Below, one piece after another: positions 26,882 through 35,763 of a DNA stretch of 64,000 nt. The position numbers were made by a program, and so were the translations under genes. Numbering within the stretch: the first letter of the stretch is position 1; each line of letters begins with the position of its first letter. This DNA comes from Cyanobium sp. Cruz-8D1 (GTDB lineage Bacteria; Cyanobacteriota; Cyanobacteriia; PCC-6307; Cyanobiaceae), in contig NZ_JAGQCD010000009.1 of the NCBI RefSeq assembly GCF_024345975.1, positions 60,975 to 124,974 on the forward strand, read 5' to 3'. The notes beneath the pieces were generated by a model that was not told the DNA's origin, made no database searches, and saw only the letters and a program-made list of their open reading frames with translations.

Positions 26882-27085
26882 TCAGGCACACAACCGGGTG
26901 ACCTCCTCGCTGGCCATCGCCTGGAGATCACTGACCGTGAGCTGCTCCACGGCGGCAATCAGGGACATCTGGACCTCGTGACTTTCATTGGCCACAAGGA
27001 CCTGGAGCAGGTCGAAGAGATCCTGGGTTCCGAGCTCGCCATCCTCACACCAGGTGAGGCTCCAGGGGACGGGGGCGGTTTTCAT
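26882..27085 (-). CDS. Small acidic protein of unknown function
   Basis: This 67-residue protein reads WSLTWCEDGELGTQDLFDLL, then VLVANESHEVQMSLIAAVEQ and LTVSDLQAMASEEVTRLCA. It has high acidic and helical content and no membrane segment. The ATG at 27085 was chosen; a TTG at 27115 would add ten residues. It converges on the gene at 26544 and is divergent from the RRM gene. Function is unknown. Confidence 0.7.
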   Translation of the reverse strand: MKTAPVPWSLTWCEDGELGTQDLFDLLQVLVANESHEVQMSLIAAVEQLTVSDLQAMASEEVTRLCA

Positions 27086-27153
27086 GGGATCAACTGGATC
27101 AGGGTTTGCTGACAATGGAGCGTCCAGACCAGGGGCCGGAAAAACCTTCGGAA

Positions 27154-27366
27154 TTACTTCGCTTCCGCTTCAAACTTCTCCATAGAGCCTCGGCCACGGT
27201 TGTAAGCTGCCAGGAATTCCACGACGTTCTGGCTCCCTTCGGCACGCAACGCCGGCTCAGGCCCAACAGAACCGTTCCCTCCCCAGGATCCGTTCTGAGC
27301 TCCATGCCGACCGCCTGCTTCCCATGGGATTCCCGACACCGGAGGAATCCGTTCCAGCTTTTTCAT
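27154..27366 (-). CDS. Possible small protein opposite the RRM-gene leader
   Basis: A minus-strand frame opens at an ATG at 27366 and ends in NVVEFLAAYNRGRGSMEKFE, followed by a few residues. The C-terminal half looks like real protein, but the N-terminal half is low-complexity. A second ATG in another frame (about 27305) also reads plausibly into the same end if one base is shifted. So the gene is either a small frameshifted gene or chance. It lies in the leader of the RRM protein gene. Confidence 0.3.
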   Translation of the reverse strand: MKKLERIPPVSGIPWEAGGRHGAQNGSWGGNGSVGPEPALRAEGSQNVVEFLAAYNRGRGSMEKFEAEAK

Positions 27367-27369
27367 TGA

Positions 27370-27798
27370 ATGACCATCTACGTCGGCAACCTCTCGTTCC
27401 AGGCTGAACGCGAGGACCTTCTCGACCTCTTCGGCCAGTACGGCGAGGTCCGTCAATGCAGCCTTCCCCTCGACCGGGAAACGGGCCGCAAGCGTGGCTT
27501 CGCCTTCATCGAATTGGCCGACGATGCCTCCGAGCAGAAGGCCATCGACGACCTACAGGACGTCGAATGGATGGGCCGCATGATCCGGGTCAACAAGGCC
27601 ACACCCCGTGAAGGCGGTGGTAGCGGCGGTGGCGGTGGTCGCCCCGGCGGTGGCGGCGGCCGCTCCGGTGGTGGTGGCGGCTACGGGGGTGGTGGCAGTG
27701 GTGGCGGCTACGGGGGTGGTGGCAGTGGTGGCGGCTACGGGGGTGGTGCCAGTGGTGGCGGCTACGGGGGTGGTGGCGGAGGCGGCAATCGCTGGTGA
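27370..27798 (+). CDS. Glycine-rich RNA-binding protein (RRM, Rbp type)
   Basis: This 142-residue protein has one RRM (about residues 1-80) with RNP2 IYVGNLSF and RNP1 RGFAFIEL. A C-terminal glycine tail follows, built from repeats of GGGYGGGGS. Cyanobacterial Rbp proteins bind RNA and are often induced by cold. A DEAD-box helicase gene lies 860 bases upstream on the same strand. A long leader of about 250 bases precedes the ATG at 27370. The stop overlaps the next start (GTGA). Confidence 0.93.
   Translation: MTIYVGNLSFQAEREDLLDLFGQYGEVRQCSLPLDRETGRKRGFAFIELADDASEQKAIDDLQDVEWMGRMIRVNKATPREGGGSGGGGGRPGGGGGRSGGGGGYGGGGSGGGYGGGGSGGGYGGGASGGGYGGGGGGGNRW
27673..27780 (+). repeat. Four-copy 27-base tandem repeat in the glycine tail
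   Basis: Four consecutive 27-base units begin at 27673, 27700, 27727 and 27754. Each encodes GGGYGGGGS or a close variant (the third ends in GAS, the fourth in GGG). Near-identity of units one and two suggests recent slippage, so copy number probably varies between strains. Confidence 0.9.
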
Positions 27799-29624
27799 CG
27801 CCCGCGGCCCCCATGGCCGTTGATCGCATCGGGGCGCCAACCACCCCAACACCCGGCCTTGGGCGTCTGCTAGCAAGCCTGCGGCCCCACCGCCGGCTTG
27901 TTCGACTCGCAGCCGCCTGTTCGGTCCTCAACAAACTCTTCGACCTCGCCCCGCCTGTCCTCATCGGCCTAGCGGTCGATGTGGTGGTCCAACAGCGCAC
28001 CTCTTGGCTGGCCGGACTCGGCTTCAGCACCGTTCCCGGTCAGCTTGGGGTGCTGGCGGTGCTCTCGTTCCTGGTCTGGAGCGCCGAATCCCTTTTCGAG
28101 TACCTCTACGCCCTGCTGTGGCGGCGCCTGGCCCAGACCGTGCAGCACGAGCTGCGCATCGAGGCCTACGACCACCTCCAGCACCTGGAGATGAACTTTT
28201 TTGAGGCCGGCAGCAGCGGGCGTCTGCTCACGGTTCTCAACGACGACATCAACCAGCTGGAGCGCTTCCTCGACCAGGGAGCCAACGAGATCCTGCAACT
28301 GGTCACCACCGTTCTGGCGGTGGGCGGCACCATGCTCGTACTGTCCCCCACAGTCGCGGGTGTCTCCTTCCTGCCGATTCCGGTGATCCTGTGGGGATCC
28401 CTGCGTTTTCAGCGGCGCCTGGCCCCCCGCTACCGGGAGGTACGCGAGCGGGCCGGTGACCTGGCCAGCCTGCTGAGCAACAACCTCGGCGGCATGCTGA
28501 CCATCAAGAGCTATGCGGCGGAGGACTGGGAGAAGCAACGGCTGGTCACCCAGAGCCAGGCCTACCGCGCCAGCAACGGCCAGGCGATCCGCCTGTCAGC
28601 CGCTTTCATCCCCCTGATCCGATTCGCGATCCTGTTCGCCTTCCTGGCGATCCTGGTGATCGGCGGCCTGCAGGCCTGGAGTGGTGCCATCGCCATCGGC
28701 ACCTACAGCTTTTTGGTCTTCATCACCCAGCGCCTGCTCTGGCCGCTCACCACCCTGGGCCGCACCCTGGACGACTACCAACGCGCCATGGCCTCCACCC
28801 ATCGGGTGATGGACCTGCTGGACACCCCCATCGCCATCCCCAGTGGCGACCGGCCGCTGCCCTTCGCCGCCGTCCGCGGTCAGCTCCGCTTCGAGGCGGT
28901 CGACTTCGCCTACGCCGGCCGCGACAGGCTTCTGGAAGGCTTTGATCTGGAGGTGCCCGCCGGTGCCACCCTCGGGATCGTCGGGGCCACCGGCTCCGGC
29001 AAGAGCACCATCGTCAAGCTGCTGCTACGGCTCTATGCGATCCAGGCGGGCCGGATTCTTCTTGACGGCGTGGCGATTGAGGAGCTGACCTTGCAGGACC
29101 TGCGCCGGGCCATCGGCCTGGTCAGCCAGGAAGTGTTTCTCTTCCATGGCACCGTGGCCGAGAACATCGCCTACGGCAGCTTCGAGGCCAGCCGCGGGGC
29201 CATCGAAAGGGCCGCCAGCCTGGCCGAGGCGACCACGTTCATCCATGAGCTGCCCCAGGGTTACGACACCGTGGTAGGCGAGCGGGGCCTGCGCCTGTCC
29301 GGAGGCCAGCGGCAGCGCATCGCCCTCGCCCGGGCGATCCTCAAGGACCCACCGGTGCTGGTGCTGGATGAGGCCACCGCCGCCGTCGACAACGAAACGG
29401 AGGCGGCGATCCAGCGCTCCCTCGACAGGATCACCGCGTCACGCACCACCCTGGTGATCGCGCACCGACTGAGCACGGTGCGCCACGCCGACCGGATCGT
29501 GGTGATGGAACGCGGTCGCATCGTCGAGAGCGGCGGGCACGACGATCTGCTCGCCAGGAACGGGGCCTATGCCGTGCTCTGGCGCGTACAGACCGGACTG
29601 AGGCCGGAGGAAGCCCTGCGCTGA
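27795..29624 (+). CDS. ABC exporter, fused permease and ATPase
   Basis: This 609-residue protein has a six-helix permease (about residues 30-330) with the coupling segment [20 protein letters not shown], then an ATPase. ATPase motifs are [14 protein letters not shown] (Walker A), the Q-loop in [10 protein letters not shown], the signature [16 protein letters not shown], Walker [12 protein letters not shown] and the His switch [13 protein letters not shown]. It resembles the MsbA/multidrug-type half-transporters that act as homodimers. The substrate is unknown. The start is GTG at 27795 overlapping the previous stop; ATG at 27813 is an alternative. Confidence 0.9.
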   Translation: MTPAAPMAVDRIGAPTTPTPGLGRLLASLRPHRRLVRLAAACSVLNKLFDLAPPVLIGLAVDVVVQQRTSWLAGLGFSTVPGQLGVLAVLSFLVWSAESLFEYLYALLWRRLAQTVQHELRIEAYDHLQHLEMNFFEAGSSGRLLTVLNDDINQLERFLDQGANEILQLVTTVLAVGGTMLVLSPTVAGVSFLPIPVILWGSLRFQRRLAPRYREVRERAGDLASLLSNNLGGMLTIKSYAAEDWEKQRLVTQSQAYRASNGQAIRLSAAFIPLIRFAILFAFLAILVIGGLQAWSGAIAIGTYSFLVFITQRLLWPLTTLGRTLDDYQRAMASTHRVMDLLDTPIAIPSGDRPLPFAAVRGQLRFEAVDFAYAGRDRLLEGFDLEVPAGATLGIVGATGSGKSTIVKLLLRLYAIQAGRILLDGVAIEELTLQDLRRAIGLVSQEVFLFHGTVAENIAYGSFEASRGAIERAASLAEATTFIHELPQGYDTVVGERGLRLSGGQRQRIALARAILKDPPVLVLDEATAAVDNETEAAIQRSLDRITASRTTLVIAHRLSTVRHADRIVVMERGRIVESGGHDDLLARNGAYAVLWRVQTGLRPEEALR

Positions 29625-29648
29625 GTCCGGGGGCTTAGTTTGGATTGA

Positions 29649-30581
29649 ATGAAAATGTCCCAGCCCAGGTCGGCACGTCGGCGTGCCCCCATTTTCTTCG
29701 CCATGGCCTGTGGCCTTGGAGCGGGCCTGTTGCTGGCAGGGCCCCTGGCCCAACTGATCTCAGCACGATCCAGCGCCGAGGGCAGCGCGGCGCTCACCAA
29801 TCCCTTCGCCGCCTGGAGCGGCGGCATGGGCCGCCAGGATGTACTGATTCTGGGCACCGACGTGGGCGGTGGCAACACCGATGTGATCGCCACCCTGCGC
29901 ATCGATGGCAACCGCACAAGCATCACCCAGATCCCGCGCGACACCTACATCGAGGCCGAAAGTTTCGGCCCGGTCAAGATCAACGCCCTCTACAACTTAG
30001 GCGGCATCGAAGCGGTGAAGCGGGAGATTTCTCAACGTCTCGGCCGTCCCATTCAGCACCATCTGGTCGTCAATCTCTCCTCCATCCGCCAGATGGCCGA
30101 CGTGCTGGGCGGCATCGAGGTGGATGTCCCCAATCGCATGCTCTACGAAGACCGAAGCCAGGGGCTCTCGATTGATCTGCAGCCTGGGATGCAGACCCTG
30201 CGGGGCAAGGATCTGGAGGGCTTTCTGCGCTTCCGCCATGACGAAACCGGCGATCTCGGCCGCATGGACCGCCAGCAGCTGGCCCTGAAGTCCCTGTTCC
30301 GCAAGCTCACCCGGCCGGAATACCTGGTGCGGCTGCCGGCGCTGATGATGGCTGCCCGCAAGGACATCAAAACGGACCTCGGACCAATGGAGCTCGGTGG
30401 CCTGATCACGGCCATGGGGAGCACCCAGCTCGACACCCAGCGGCTGGATGGCCGGCCCTTCTATAAGGATGGCATCAGCTACTGGGACGCCGTCTGGCCG
30501 ACCCCGGAGGGGGATCCACTGGAAGCCGAGGGCGACGGCCAAGTCAACGCTACGAACGGTCGCCACCGCTTCCTTTTTTGA
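29649..30581 (+). CDS. LytR-CpsA-Psr (LCP) family protein
   Basis: This 310-residue protein has an N-terminal membrane anchor (about residues 14-38) and an LCP domain. Blocks are DVLILGTDVGGGNTDVIATL, TQIPRDTYIEAE, KINALYNLGGIEAV, VNLSSIRQMADVLGGIEVDV and EGFLRFRHDETGDLGRMDRQ. The conserved Asp/Arg residues bind the polyprenyl pyrophosphate lipid. LCP enzymes attach glycopolymers to cell wall. Its 3' end overlaps the convergent MgtC gene by 32 bases. A possible ribosome site is poor; the ATG at 29649 fits the anchor. Confidence 0.92.
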   Translation: MKMSQPRSARRRAPIFFAMACGLGAGLLLAGPLAQLISARSSAEGSAALTNPFAAWSGGMGRQDVLILGTDVGGGNTDVIATLRIDGNRTSITQIPRDTYIEAESFGPVKINALYNLGGIEAVKREISQRLGRPIQHHLVVNLSSIRQMADVLGGIEVDVPNRMLYEDRSQGLSIDLQPGMQTLRGKDLEGFLRFRHDETGDLGRMDRQQLALKSLFRKLTRPEYLVRLPALMMAARKDIKTDLGPMELGGLITAMGSTQLDTQRLDGRPFYKDGISYWDAVWPTPEGDPLEAEGDGQVNATNGRHRFLF

Positions 30582-31050
30582 GATCTTCGGGCTGAGGAAG
30601 AGCGGCCTCACCACTGTCGACGCTATGGCCGTTGCGGTCGGAAAGGGTGATCAAAGCCAGGCCGAGGGCCATCAGGACCGGCACCGGACTGGAGACGGCC
30701 ACCGTGATGCCGAGGGCGGCGGTGAACCAGATCGAGGCGGCGCTGCTCAGACCACGCACCTCCGGGATGCCGTGCTTCGAGCGGACCGGAGGCACCAGGA
30801 TTTCGCCGGCTCCCAGAAACCCGACGCCTGTCGCCACCCCCTGGATCACCCGGCTGCGGGCCTGGGGGTCGGAACCAGCCGCCAGAACCATCAGACAGGC
30901 ACTCATTCCCACCAGCACATGCACCCGCAGCCGGTTGGGATGGGCCCGGCTGCCGTGATGCGCCCGATTGATCCCCACGGCCAGTCCGCACAGCACCGCC
31001 ATGCCAAGCCGCAGCAGGACTTCCAGATCCGGGCTCAGCGAGAGGACCAT
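30550..31050 (-). CDS. MgtC/SapB family membrane protein
   Basis: This 166-residue protein has four or five membrane helices and the MgtC/SapB motifs LRLGMAVLCGLAVGINRAHH, RLRVHVLVGMSACLMVLAA and GVGFLGAGEILV. The next block is RGLSSAASIWFTAALGITVA. In other bacteria, MgtC proteins take part in magnesium-starvation responses or regulate phosphate uptake and ATP synthase; the role here is unknown. The ATG at 31050 was chosen over a TTG at 31068. It converges on and overlaps the LCP gene. Confidence 0.88.
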   Translation of the reverse strand: MVLSLSPDLEVLLRLGMAVLCGLAVGINRAHHGSRAHPNRLRVHVLVGMSACLMVLAAGSDPQARSRVIQGVATGVGFLGAGEILVPPVRSKHGIPEVRGLSSAASIWFTAALGITVAVSSPVPVLMALGLALITLSDRNGHSVDSGEAALPQPEDLKKGSGGDRS

Positions 31051-31132
31051 GGCGGCCCGTTCCAACACAAGGGAGTGTCAACCCTCGCGCATCGGCGTAC
31101 AGCCCTGGCGTAACGGCAAACAGCCCGGGACC

Positions 31133-31890
31133 ATGAAGCTCCAAAGGCTCCTGCCTGCCACGCGCTTCGAGGTCCGTGCGATCCGCCTTGCTTTGCAACA
31201 GCCTGCGGCTTGGGGTGGCCGCCTTCGTCACCGCCGCGCTGTCGCTCTGGTTCGAGCGCATCGCCTACGTGTGGTAACCGATGCTGGCCGTGATCACGGT
31301 CATGGAAGACGGTGATGGCCTCGGTCTTCAGACCGCCCGGGTGAGGGTGTTTGGCACCATCACCGGTGGCCTGGTCACCTTTCTGGTTCACACCGTGCTG
31401 GCCGGCTGGCAGGGGGTGCTGGTGTCGCTGCTGCTGATGCTGCCGCTGCTGCGCTGGCTGGGCTGGCAGTCGGAGGCCGGGACAGCGACGCTGGTCAGCC
31501 TGATGTTCCTGATGATTCCGAGCCACGTGGCCCTGAACTGGGACTACGTGTTCAACCGCACGCTGGACACGTCCGTCGGCTGCGTGATTCCGATTCTGGT
31601 GGGCCTGCGCGACGGCTACATCGCCCAGAGGCAACCTCAGTGGGACTGGCTCAAGGGCCGGGGGGAGCGGCCCCTGCCCCTGCCCCCGGCCCAACTCAGC
31701 CACGACCTGGTGGCCATGGAACAGCTGGTGGCCCAGGAGAACCGTGGTCCCCATGGCCGGCGGATGCAGGGACGGCGCTGGGCCCAGCGGCTGCAGCTCT
31801 GGGGAGCTGTCCAGCACCACTGGGTGCAGTGGGAGCGGCTGCTGGCTGGCCTTCCAGACCGCCTCCGCCCAGGGGCGGACCACGGCGCCG
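31133..31890 (+). pseudogene. FUSC-family transporter, first copy, disrupted
   Basis: The sequence encodes pieces of a FUSC-type inner-membrane protein in several frames. MKLQRLLPATRFEVRAIRLA starts at 31133, then a shift leads to SLRLGVAAFVTAALSLWFER and IAYVW-stop-PMLAVITVMED. The stop TAA at 31275-31277 stands where relatives have Tyr. Downstream helices are intact: ITGGLVTFLVHTVLAGW, VLVSLLLMLPLLRWLGWQ, TLVSLMFLMIPSHVALNWDY and TSVGCVIPILVGL. The frame then has no natural stop and runs on as low-complexity sequence across the next gene. At least two lesions make a functional product unlikely. Confidence 0.75.
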
Positions 31891-32922
31891 ATGGCGGTAA
31901 CGATCCGCTGGCGGGGGGCATGGCTCCCATGGGGGCCGTGGCTATGGCAGGCCCTGGCCCCGGTGGCCTACGGCTTCTACGCCCCCTTGGCGGTGCTGGT
32001 GGTCTGCACCGGCACCTACGGGGGCTCCATCGGCCTGGGGCGCCAGTGGCTGCTGGGGTCGGTCGCGGGAGCCGTGGTGCTGGTCGTGTCGTACACCGGC
32101 CTCAGCCACCTGCCCCTGCCACTGGGTCTGAGCCTGGCCCTCGTCGCCATGCGGTTGCTGGGGGCGGCCCTTGGGCTGGAAGTGGGCTACAAGGTGGGCA
32201 GCAACATCATCGTGATGGGCTGGTTGTTCCACGATGGCGAGCTGGGAATCTGGGTCCCGGTGCGGCTGTTCTGGACCGTGGCAGGCATCTTGGTGGCCCT
32301 GGTGTCTCTGCGGCGGTTCCTGGCCGACCTCGGCGCCGACCTCGTCAGCCAAGCCGACCGCATCGAAGCCCCCGCCGCCCCCCTTCCCCCGGGCGCCATG
32401 GCGGCCGGCCAGCGGCTGGACCTGCAGATGGCACAAGGCTTGCGCCGTCAGCTGGTGGCGCTGCGCGAGGCCATGCCGGCGGTGGCCGACGAGCTGGGTA
32501 ACAACCCCACCAGCCCCGCCACATTTCGCCTCTTCCAGCTCCTGAATGGGACCAGCTCGCAACTGGTCGGCGGCGTCGACGGGCTGCGGCATCTGGAGCA
32601 CACGCCATCGGATCGCGGCCCGCTGGAGGGGGGCCATGGCGCCCAGGCGGAACTGCTTCGGGCGGTGGCCGCCCGCCTGGAGCAATGGAACCATGGCCTG
32701 GAAGTGCCCCACCGGCACCGGCCAGCCCCACCGAGCACGCACCTTGAACCGCCACCTCTTTGGGAGAGCCTGGAACGTTGTCTGCACGATCCGGACCTCG
32801 ATGGCTTCGAACTGCTTCTTTTGCAGCGCAATGCCAGCCGGCTGAGGCTCTGCGGCCAGGCCCTGCACAGCATCGAGCAGGCAGAGCAAAGCTGGCGGGC
32901 CCTGGGGGAGGCCCGCGGCTGA
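31891..32922 (+). CDS. FUSC-family inner-membrane transporter, intact copy
   Basis: This 343-residue protein has a membrane half with helices LAPVAYGFYAPLAVLVVCTG, QWLLGSVAGAVVLVVSYTGL, LPLGLSLALVAMRLLGAALG and VRLFWTVAGILVALVSLRRF. A cytosolic helical half follows (QRLDLQMAQGLRRQLVALRE and later CLHDPDLDGFELLLLQRNAS). It resembles the FUSC family, which includes aromatic acid exporters such as AaeB. It heads a compact operon: the porin gene starts three bases after its stop. The ATG at 31891 gives MAVTIRWRGAW, the expected start. The substrate is unknown. Confidence 0.8.
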   Translation: MAVTIRWRGAWLPWGPWLWQALAPVAYGFYAPLAVLVVCTGTYGGSIGLGRQWLLGSVAGAVVLVVSYTGLSHLPLPLGLSLALVAMRLLGAALGLEVGYKVGSNIIVMGWLFHDGELGIWVPVRLFWTVAGILVALVSLRRFLADLGADLVSQADRIEAPAAPLPPGAMAAGQRLDLQMAQGLRRQLVALREAMPAVADELGNNPTSPATFRLFQLLNGTSSQLVGGVDGLRHLEHTPSDRGPLEGGHGAQAELLRAVAARLEQWNHGLEVPHRHRPAPPSTHLEPPPLWESLERCLHDPDLDGFELLLLQRNASRLRLCGQALHSIEQAEQSWRALGEARG

Positions 32923-32925
32923 ACC

Positions 32926-34248
32926 ATGGGTGGACCGCGCCGCTCTCCGCCGAAGACCCCCAGGCTCTGGTCGCCACTGGCGCTGCCGCTGCTGCTGCTG
33001 ACCAGCGCCGTACCCGGCGCGGCCGAGCCGATCGAACCTGAGGGAAGCCCGCCGCCAGCGGCGGTGCCCTTGCTCAGGCTCGAGCCAGGCTGGGGCCGCC
33101 TCCAGCAGACGCTGGGTCTGCCTGCCTGGGTCGATCTGGATCTGGGGGTCCTGGCCGAACCGATGGCCAACCCAGCCGGTGGCCTGGTCCGCGAAGCGAG
33201 CTGGATCCAGCAGACGACCCTGGCGCTGACCTTGCGGCTCCCCACGGACCCGGACCGCTGGGCCATGCAGGTCACCATCGCCAGCTTCAATGGCGACCCC
33301 CGCTATGCCCAGAGGTTGGGGGCGGTGCTGCCGTTGCAGGAGGTGGCCAATCCGGTGGGGCTCTGGCTCACCCGCGCCAGCCTCCAGCACCGATCCGCCG
33401 ACGACCGCTGGAGCCTGGAGGCGGGGTTGGTGGGAATGAGCCCCGATCTGTTCAGCACGCCGATCGAGGACTTTTACGTGCATGACGCCCTCAACGGGGC
33501 GCCGGTGCTGTTCTCGATCCCCAACTTTCCCGTCTTTCCCGTCGCCGCATCGGGCGCCCTGCTGGTGCTGCGGCCAACATCGGCCAGCACCCTGCGGCTG
33601 GCCAGTTTCAACCTGGCCGCGACCAACACGGTGGCAGGGCTCCTGGGGACATCCAGCGGCCTTCCCCCCGGACGGGGCTGGACCCATCAGCTGCAGTGGA
33701 GCTATGCCGCCCCCTGGCTGAACCGCCACCTGACGGCCCCGATCGCCGCCTGCCACCAAGGTGCCGGCCTCAGGGCCCGACATGGGACCTGTCCCCGACC
33801 GGTGCAGGTGGAGCGCCAACTACCCGGAGGCCTGCTGCAAGTGGCGGCCTATGCCGGCACCGGACCGAACCGGGGGCTGTACGGCAGCGCCACCGTGCCG
33901 ATTCACCTGCCCTGGGGCCTCGACCACAGGCTCTGGGCCGCCGCCGCCGCAGGGTTCGACCCCGCCACCAATCCGACGCCCAGCTACATCGGGGGCGGTC
34001 TGGTGAGTCAGGGGGTCCTGCCTGGCCGGCCCTTCGACCTGCTGATGCTCGGAGTAGCCCGCCCGGGCTTCAGCCCGACCATCAGTCCCGGCCTCAGCCA
34101 TGAAGGTGTGGTGGAACTCGGCTACCAGCTGCGGATCAACCAGTCCTTCAACCTGCAGCCCAGCCTGCAGTGGATCGTCAACCCTGGCGGAGCCGGCCGG
34201 GTGCCCGGAGTGTTCGCGGTGGGGTTGCAGCTGGGTTTGAGCTTTTAA
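32926..34248 (+). CDS. OprB-family outer-membrane porin without SLH domain
   Basis: This 440-residue protein has a signal peptide (about residues 10-32, LWSPLALPLLLLTSAVPGAA) and a beta-barrel with alternating hydrophobic strands, ending in VFAVGLQLGLSF with a terminal Phe. The blocks VQVERQLPGGLLQVAAYAGT and GGGLVSQGVLPGRPFDLLML resemble carbohydrate-selective OprB porins. Two Cys-containing stretches (AACHQGAG, RHGTCPRPV) may form a disulfide in a loop. Unlike the porin at 1.6 kb it lacks an SLH wall anchor. It sits in an operon with FUSC and TolC genes. Confidence 0.8.
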   Translation: MGGPRRSPPKTPRLWSPLALPLLLLTSAVPGAAEPIEPEGSPPPAAVPLLRLEPGWGRLQQTLGLPAWVDLDLGVLAEPMANPAGGLVREASWIQQTTLALTLRLPTDPDRWAMQVTIASFNGDPRYAQRLGAVLPLQEVANPVGLWLTRASLQHRSADDRWSLEAGLVGMSPDLFSTPIEDFYVHDALNGAPVLFSIPNFPVFPVAASGALLVLRPTSASTLRLASFNLAATNTVAGLLGTSSGLPPGRGWTHQLQWSYAAPWLNRHLTAPIAACHQGAGLRARHGTCPRPVQVERQLPGGLLQVAAYAGTGPNRGLYGSATVPIHLPWGLDHRLWAAAAAGFDPATNPTPSYIGGGLVSQGVLPGRPFDLLMLGVARPGFSPTISPGLSHEGVVELGYQLRINQSFNLQPSLQWIVNPGGAGRVPGVFAVGLQLGLSF

Positions 34249-34263
34249 GAGTCGGGGTGGCCG

Positions 34264-35763
34264 GTGTCGAGCAAACTGGGCGCCGGATGGGGGGGACGGC
34301 GAGCCATGGGGGGCAGCGGAACGGGTCGGCCCCTGGCCAGGTGGATCTTCGCGGGGCTGGCATTGGCTGTTGGCCTCGGATCAGGGCCGCTGGCGGGCCA
34401 GCCCCTGCCGGCGGCCAGCAGCGGGGACCTGCGGCGCCTCGAGCGCCGCTGCAACGAGCTGGATCGCCAGATCCGAGCCCTTGAAGAGCTGCTGCCAGCG
34501 GAGTCGGAACCTCTCAAAGGCGGCGCACCGGCCAACCCATCGCTGCCACCGCACAACACCACGCCCCTGCCACCGCTGGCGCTACCGGAGGGCGGCAACC
34601 TGCGCGAAGACCAGCCCCAAGCCCTCAGCCTGGAGCAGACCCTGGCCATCGGCTTCGCCAACAGCCCCAGCCTGCAGGCCCGCCGCGAGGAGGTGGCGGC
34701 GGGCCTGGCCGAGTTGCAAAGCCAGATGGGCACCTACTGGCCGCGGATCTCGGCCTATGCCGCCGGTGGCACCGACCAGGAGAGCACCAGCTTCTTTTCC
34801 CCCACCGGCTCGGGAACCCTGTTCGCACCCAGCAACCCGTTCTTCATCCCACCCGGCGGCAGGGCTTCCTTGAACACCAACGCCAATGCGTTGGCCACAG
34901 GCCTGCAGCTGCGTTATGAGCTGCTGGATTTCGCCCGCACGCCGAAGGCGCGAGCCGCCCTGGCGAGCCTGCTCAGCAGCCGGCTGGCCCACGCCGATGC
35001 CCTGCGACGGCTGCAGCTGACCCTGAGCGAGAGCTACTACCAGCTGCAGCGGGCCGACCAACTCGTGCGCATCCGCCAGGCCGTGGTGGGCAACGACCTG
35101 CTGATCCTGCAGGAGAGCCTGGATCTCAAACAGGCGGGGCTGGTTCCCCGGCTGGATGTGCTGCGGCGGCAGGCGATCAAAGCGGACGACCAGGAACAGC
35201 TGATCGCCGCCCTGGCGGACCAGGGTCGCTGTTCGCCAGCGCAGGGGCCAGTGCCAGCAATGCCAACAGCTGGAATGTGGGGGGTCGCCGATGGCGGCTG
35301 CTGCGGCGCCACTGTCGCCACCTCCCAGAACACTGACGGCAGCGACTGGTCGGTGGGCCTGGCGGTGAGCTGGCTGCTCTTCGACGCCGGGACCACCCGG
35401 GGCCAGGAGCGAGCCCTCGCCCGCCGAGGGGCGGCCGTGGCCCAGCAATATGCCGCCCAGCGCAACGACATCCGGCTACGGATCGAGCAGGCCTTCTTCG
35501 GCCATGAAGCCAGCCTGGCGCGGTTGGTGGCCGCCCGGCGCGGCGTGGCGGCGAGTCTGGAGGCCTTCCGTGATGCCCGCCGGCGCTACCAGGCGGGTCT
35601 GAGCAGCGAGCTGGATCTCTCCAACACCCAGGTGCGCCTGATCTGCAGCCTCGTGCAACGTCTTGAGGCCACCGTGAACGTGAACGTCACCTACGCCCAG
35701 CTGCTGCCCATGCCCACCGATCCGGGCGCGCCGGTTCCGGCCCGCCTGCAGTTGGAGCCATGA
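34264..35763 (+). CDS. TolC-family outer-membrane efflux protein, internally shortened
   Basis: This 499-residue frame has a signal segment, a coiled-coil stretch at about residues 55-80 and the first TolC repeat (SLEQTLAIGFANSPSLQARR to RLDVLRRQAIKADDQEQLI, about 115-315). The second repeat is damaged. About 70-80 residues expected between QEQLIAALADQ and the strand before SDWSVGLAVSWLLFDAG are missing. A short stretch is in the wrong frame: bases about 35225-35270 encode LFASAGASASNANSWN only when shifted. The C-terminal repeat resumes from DWSVGLAV onward. The frame has no stop, so a protein is made, but channel function is doubtful. Start is GTG at 34264 or ATG at 34306. Confidence 0.75.
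   Translation: MSSKLGAGWGGRRAMGGSGTGRPLARWIFAGLALAVGLGSGPLAGQPLPAASSGDLRRLERRCNELDRQIRALEELLPAESEPLKGGAPANPSLPPHNTTPLPPLALPEGGNLREDQPQALSLEQTLAIGFANSPSLQARREEVAAGLAELQSQMGTYWPRISAYAAGGTDQESTSFFSPTGSGTLFAPSNPFFIPPGGRASLNTNANALATGLQLRYELLDFARTPKARAALASLLSSRLAHADALRRLQLTLSESYYQLQRADQLVRIRQAVVGNDLLILQESLDLKQAGLVPRLDVLRRQAIKADDQEQLIAALADQGRCSPAQGPVPAMPTAGMWGVADGGCCGATVATSQNTDGSDWSVGLAVSWLLFDAGTTRGQERALARRGAAVAQQYAAQRNDIRLRIEQAFFGHEASLARLVAARRGVAASLEAFRDARRRYQAGLSSELDLSNTQVRLICSLVQRLEATVNVNVTYAQLLPMPTDPGAPVPARLQLEP

Noticed and set aside
31281..32501. One 406-residue transporter from 31281
   Set aside because: The first 190 residues are FUSC-like, but the rest is a wrong-frame reading of the intact second FUSC gene.
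32926..34248. Maltose or sugar specificity for the OprB porin
   Set aside because: The barrel type is visible but no loop motif for a substrate can be read.
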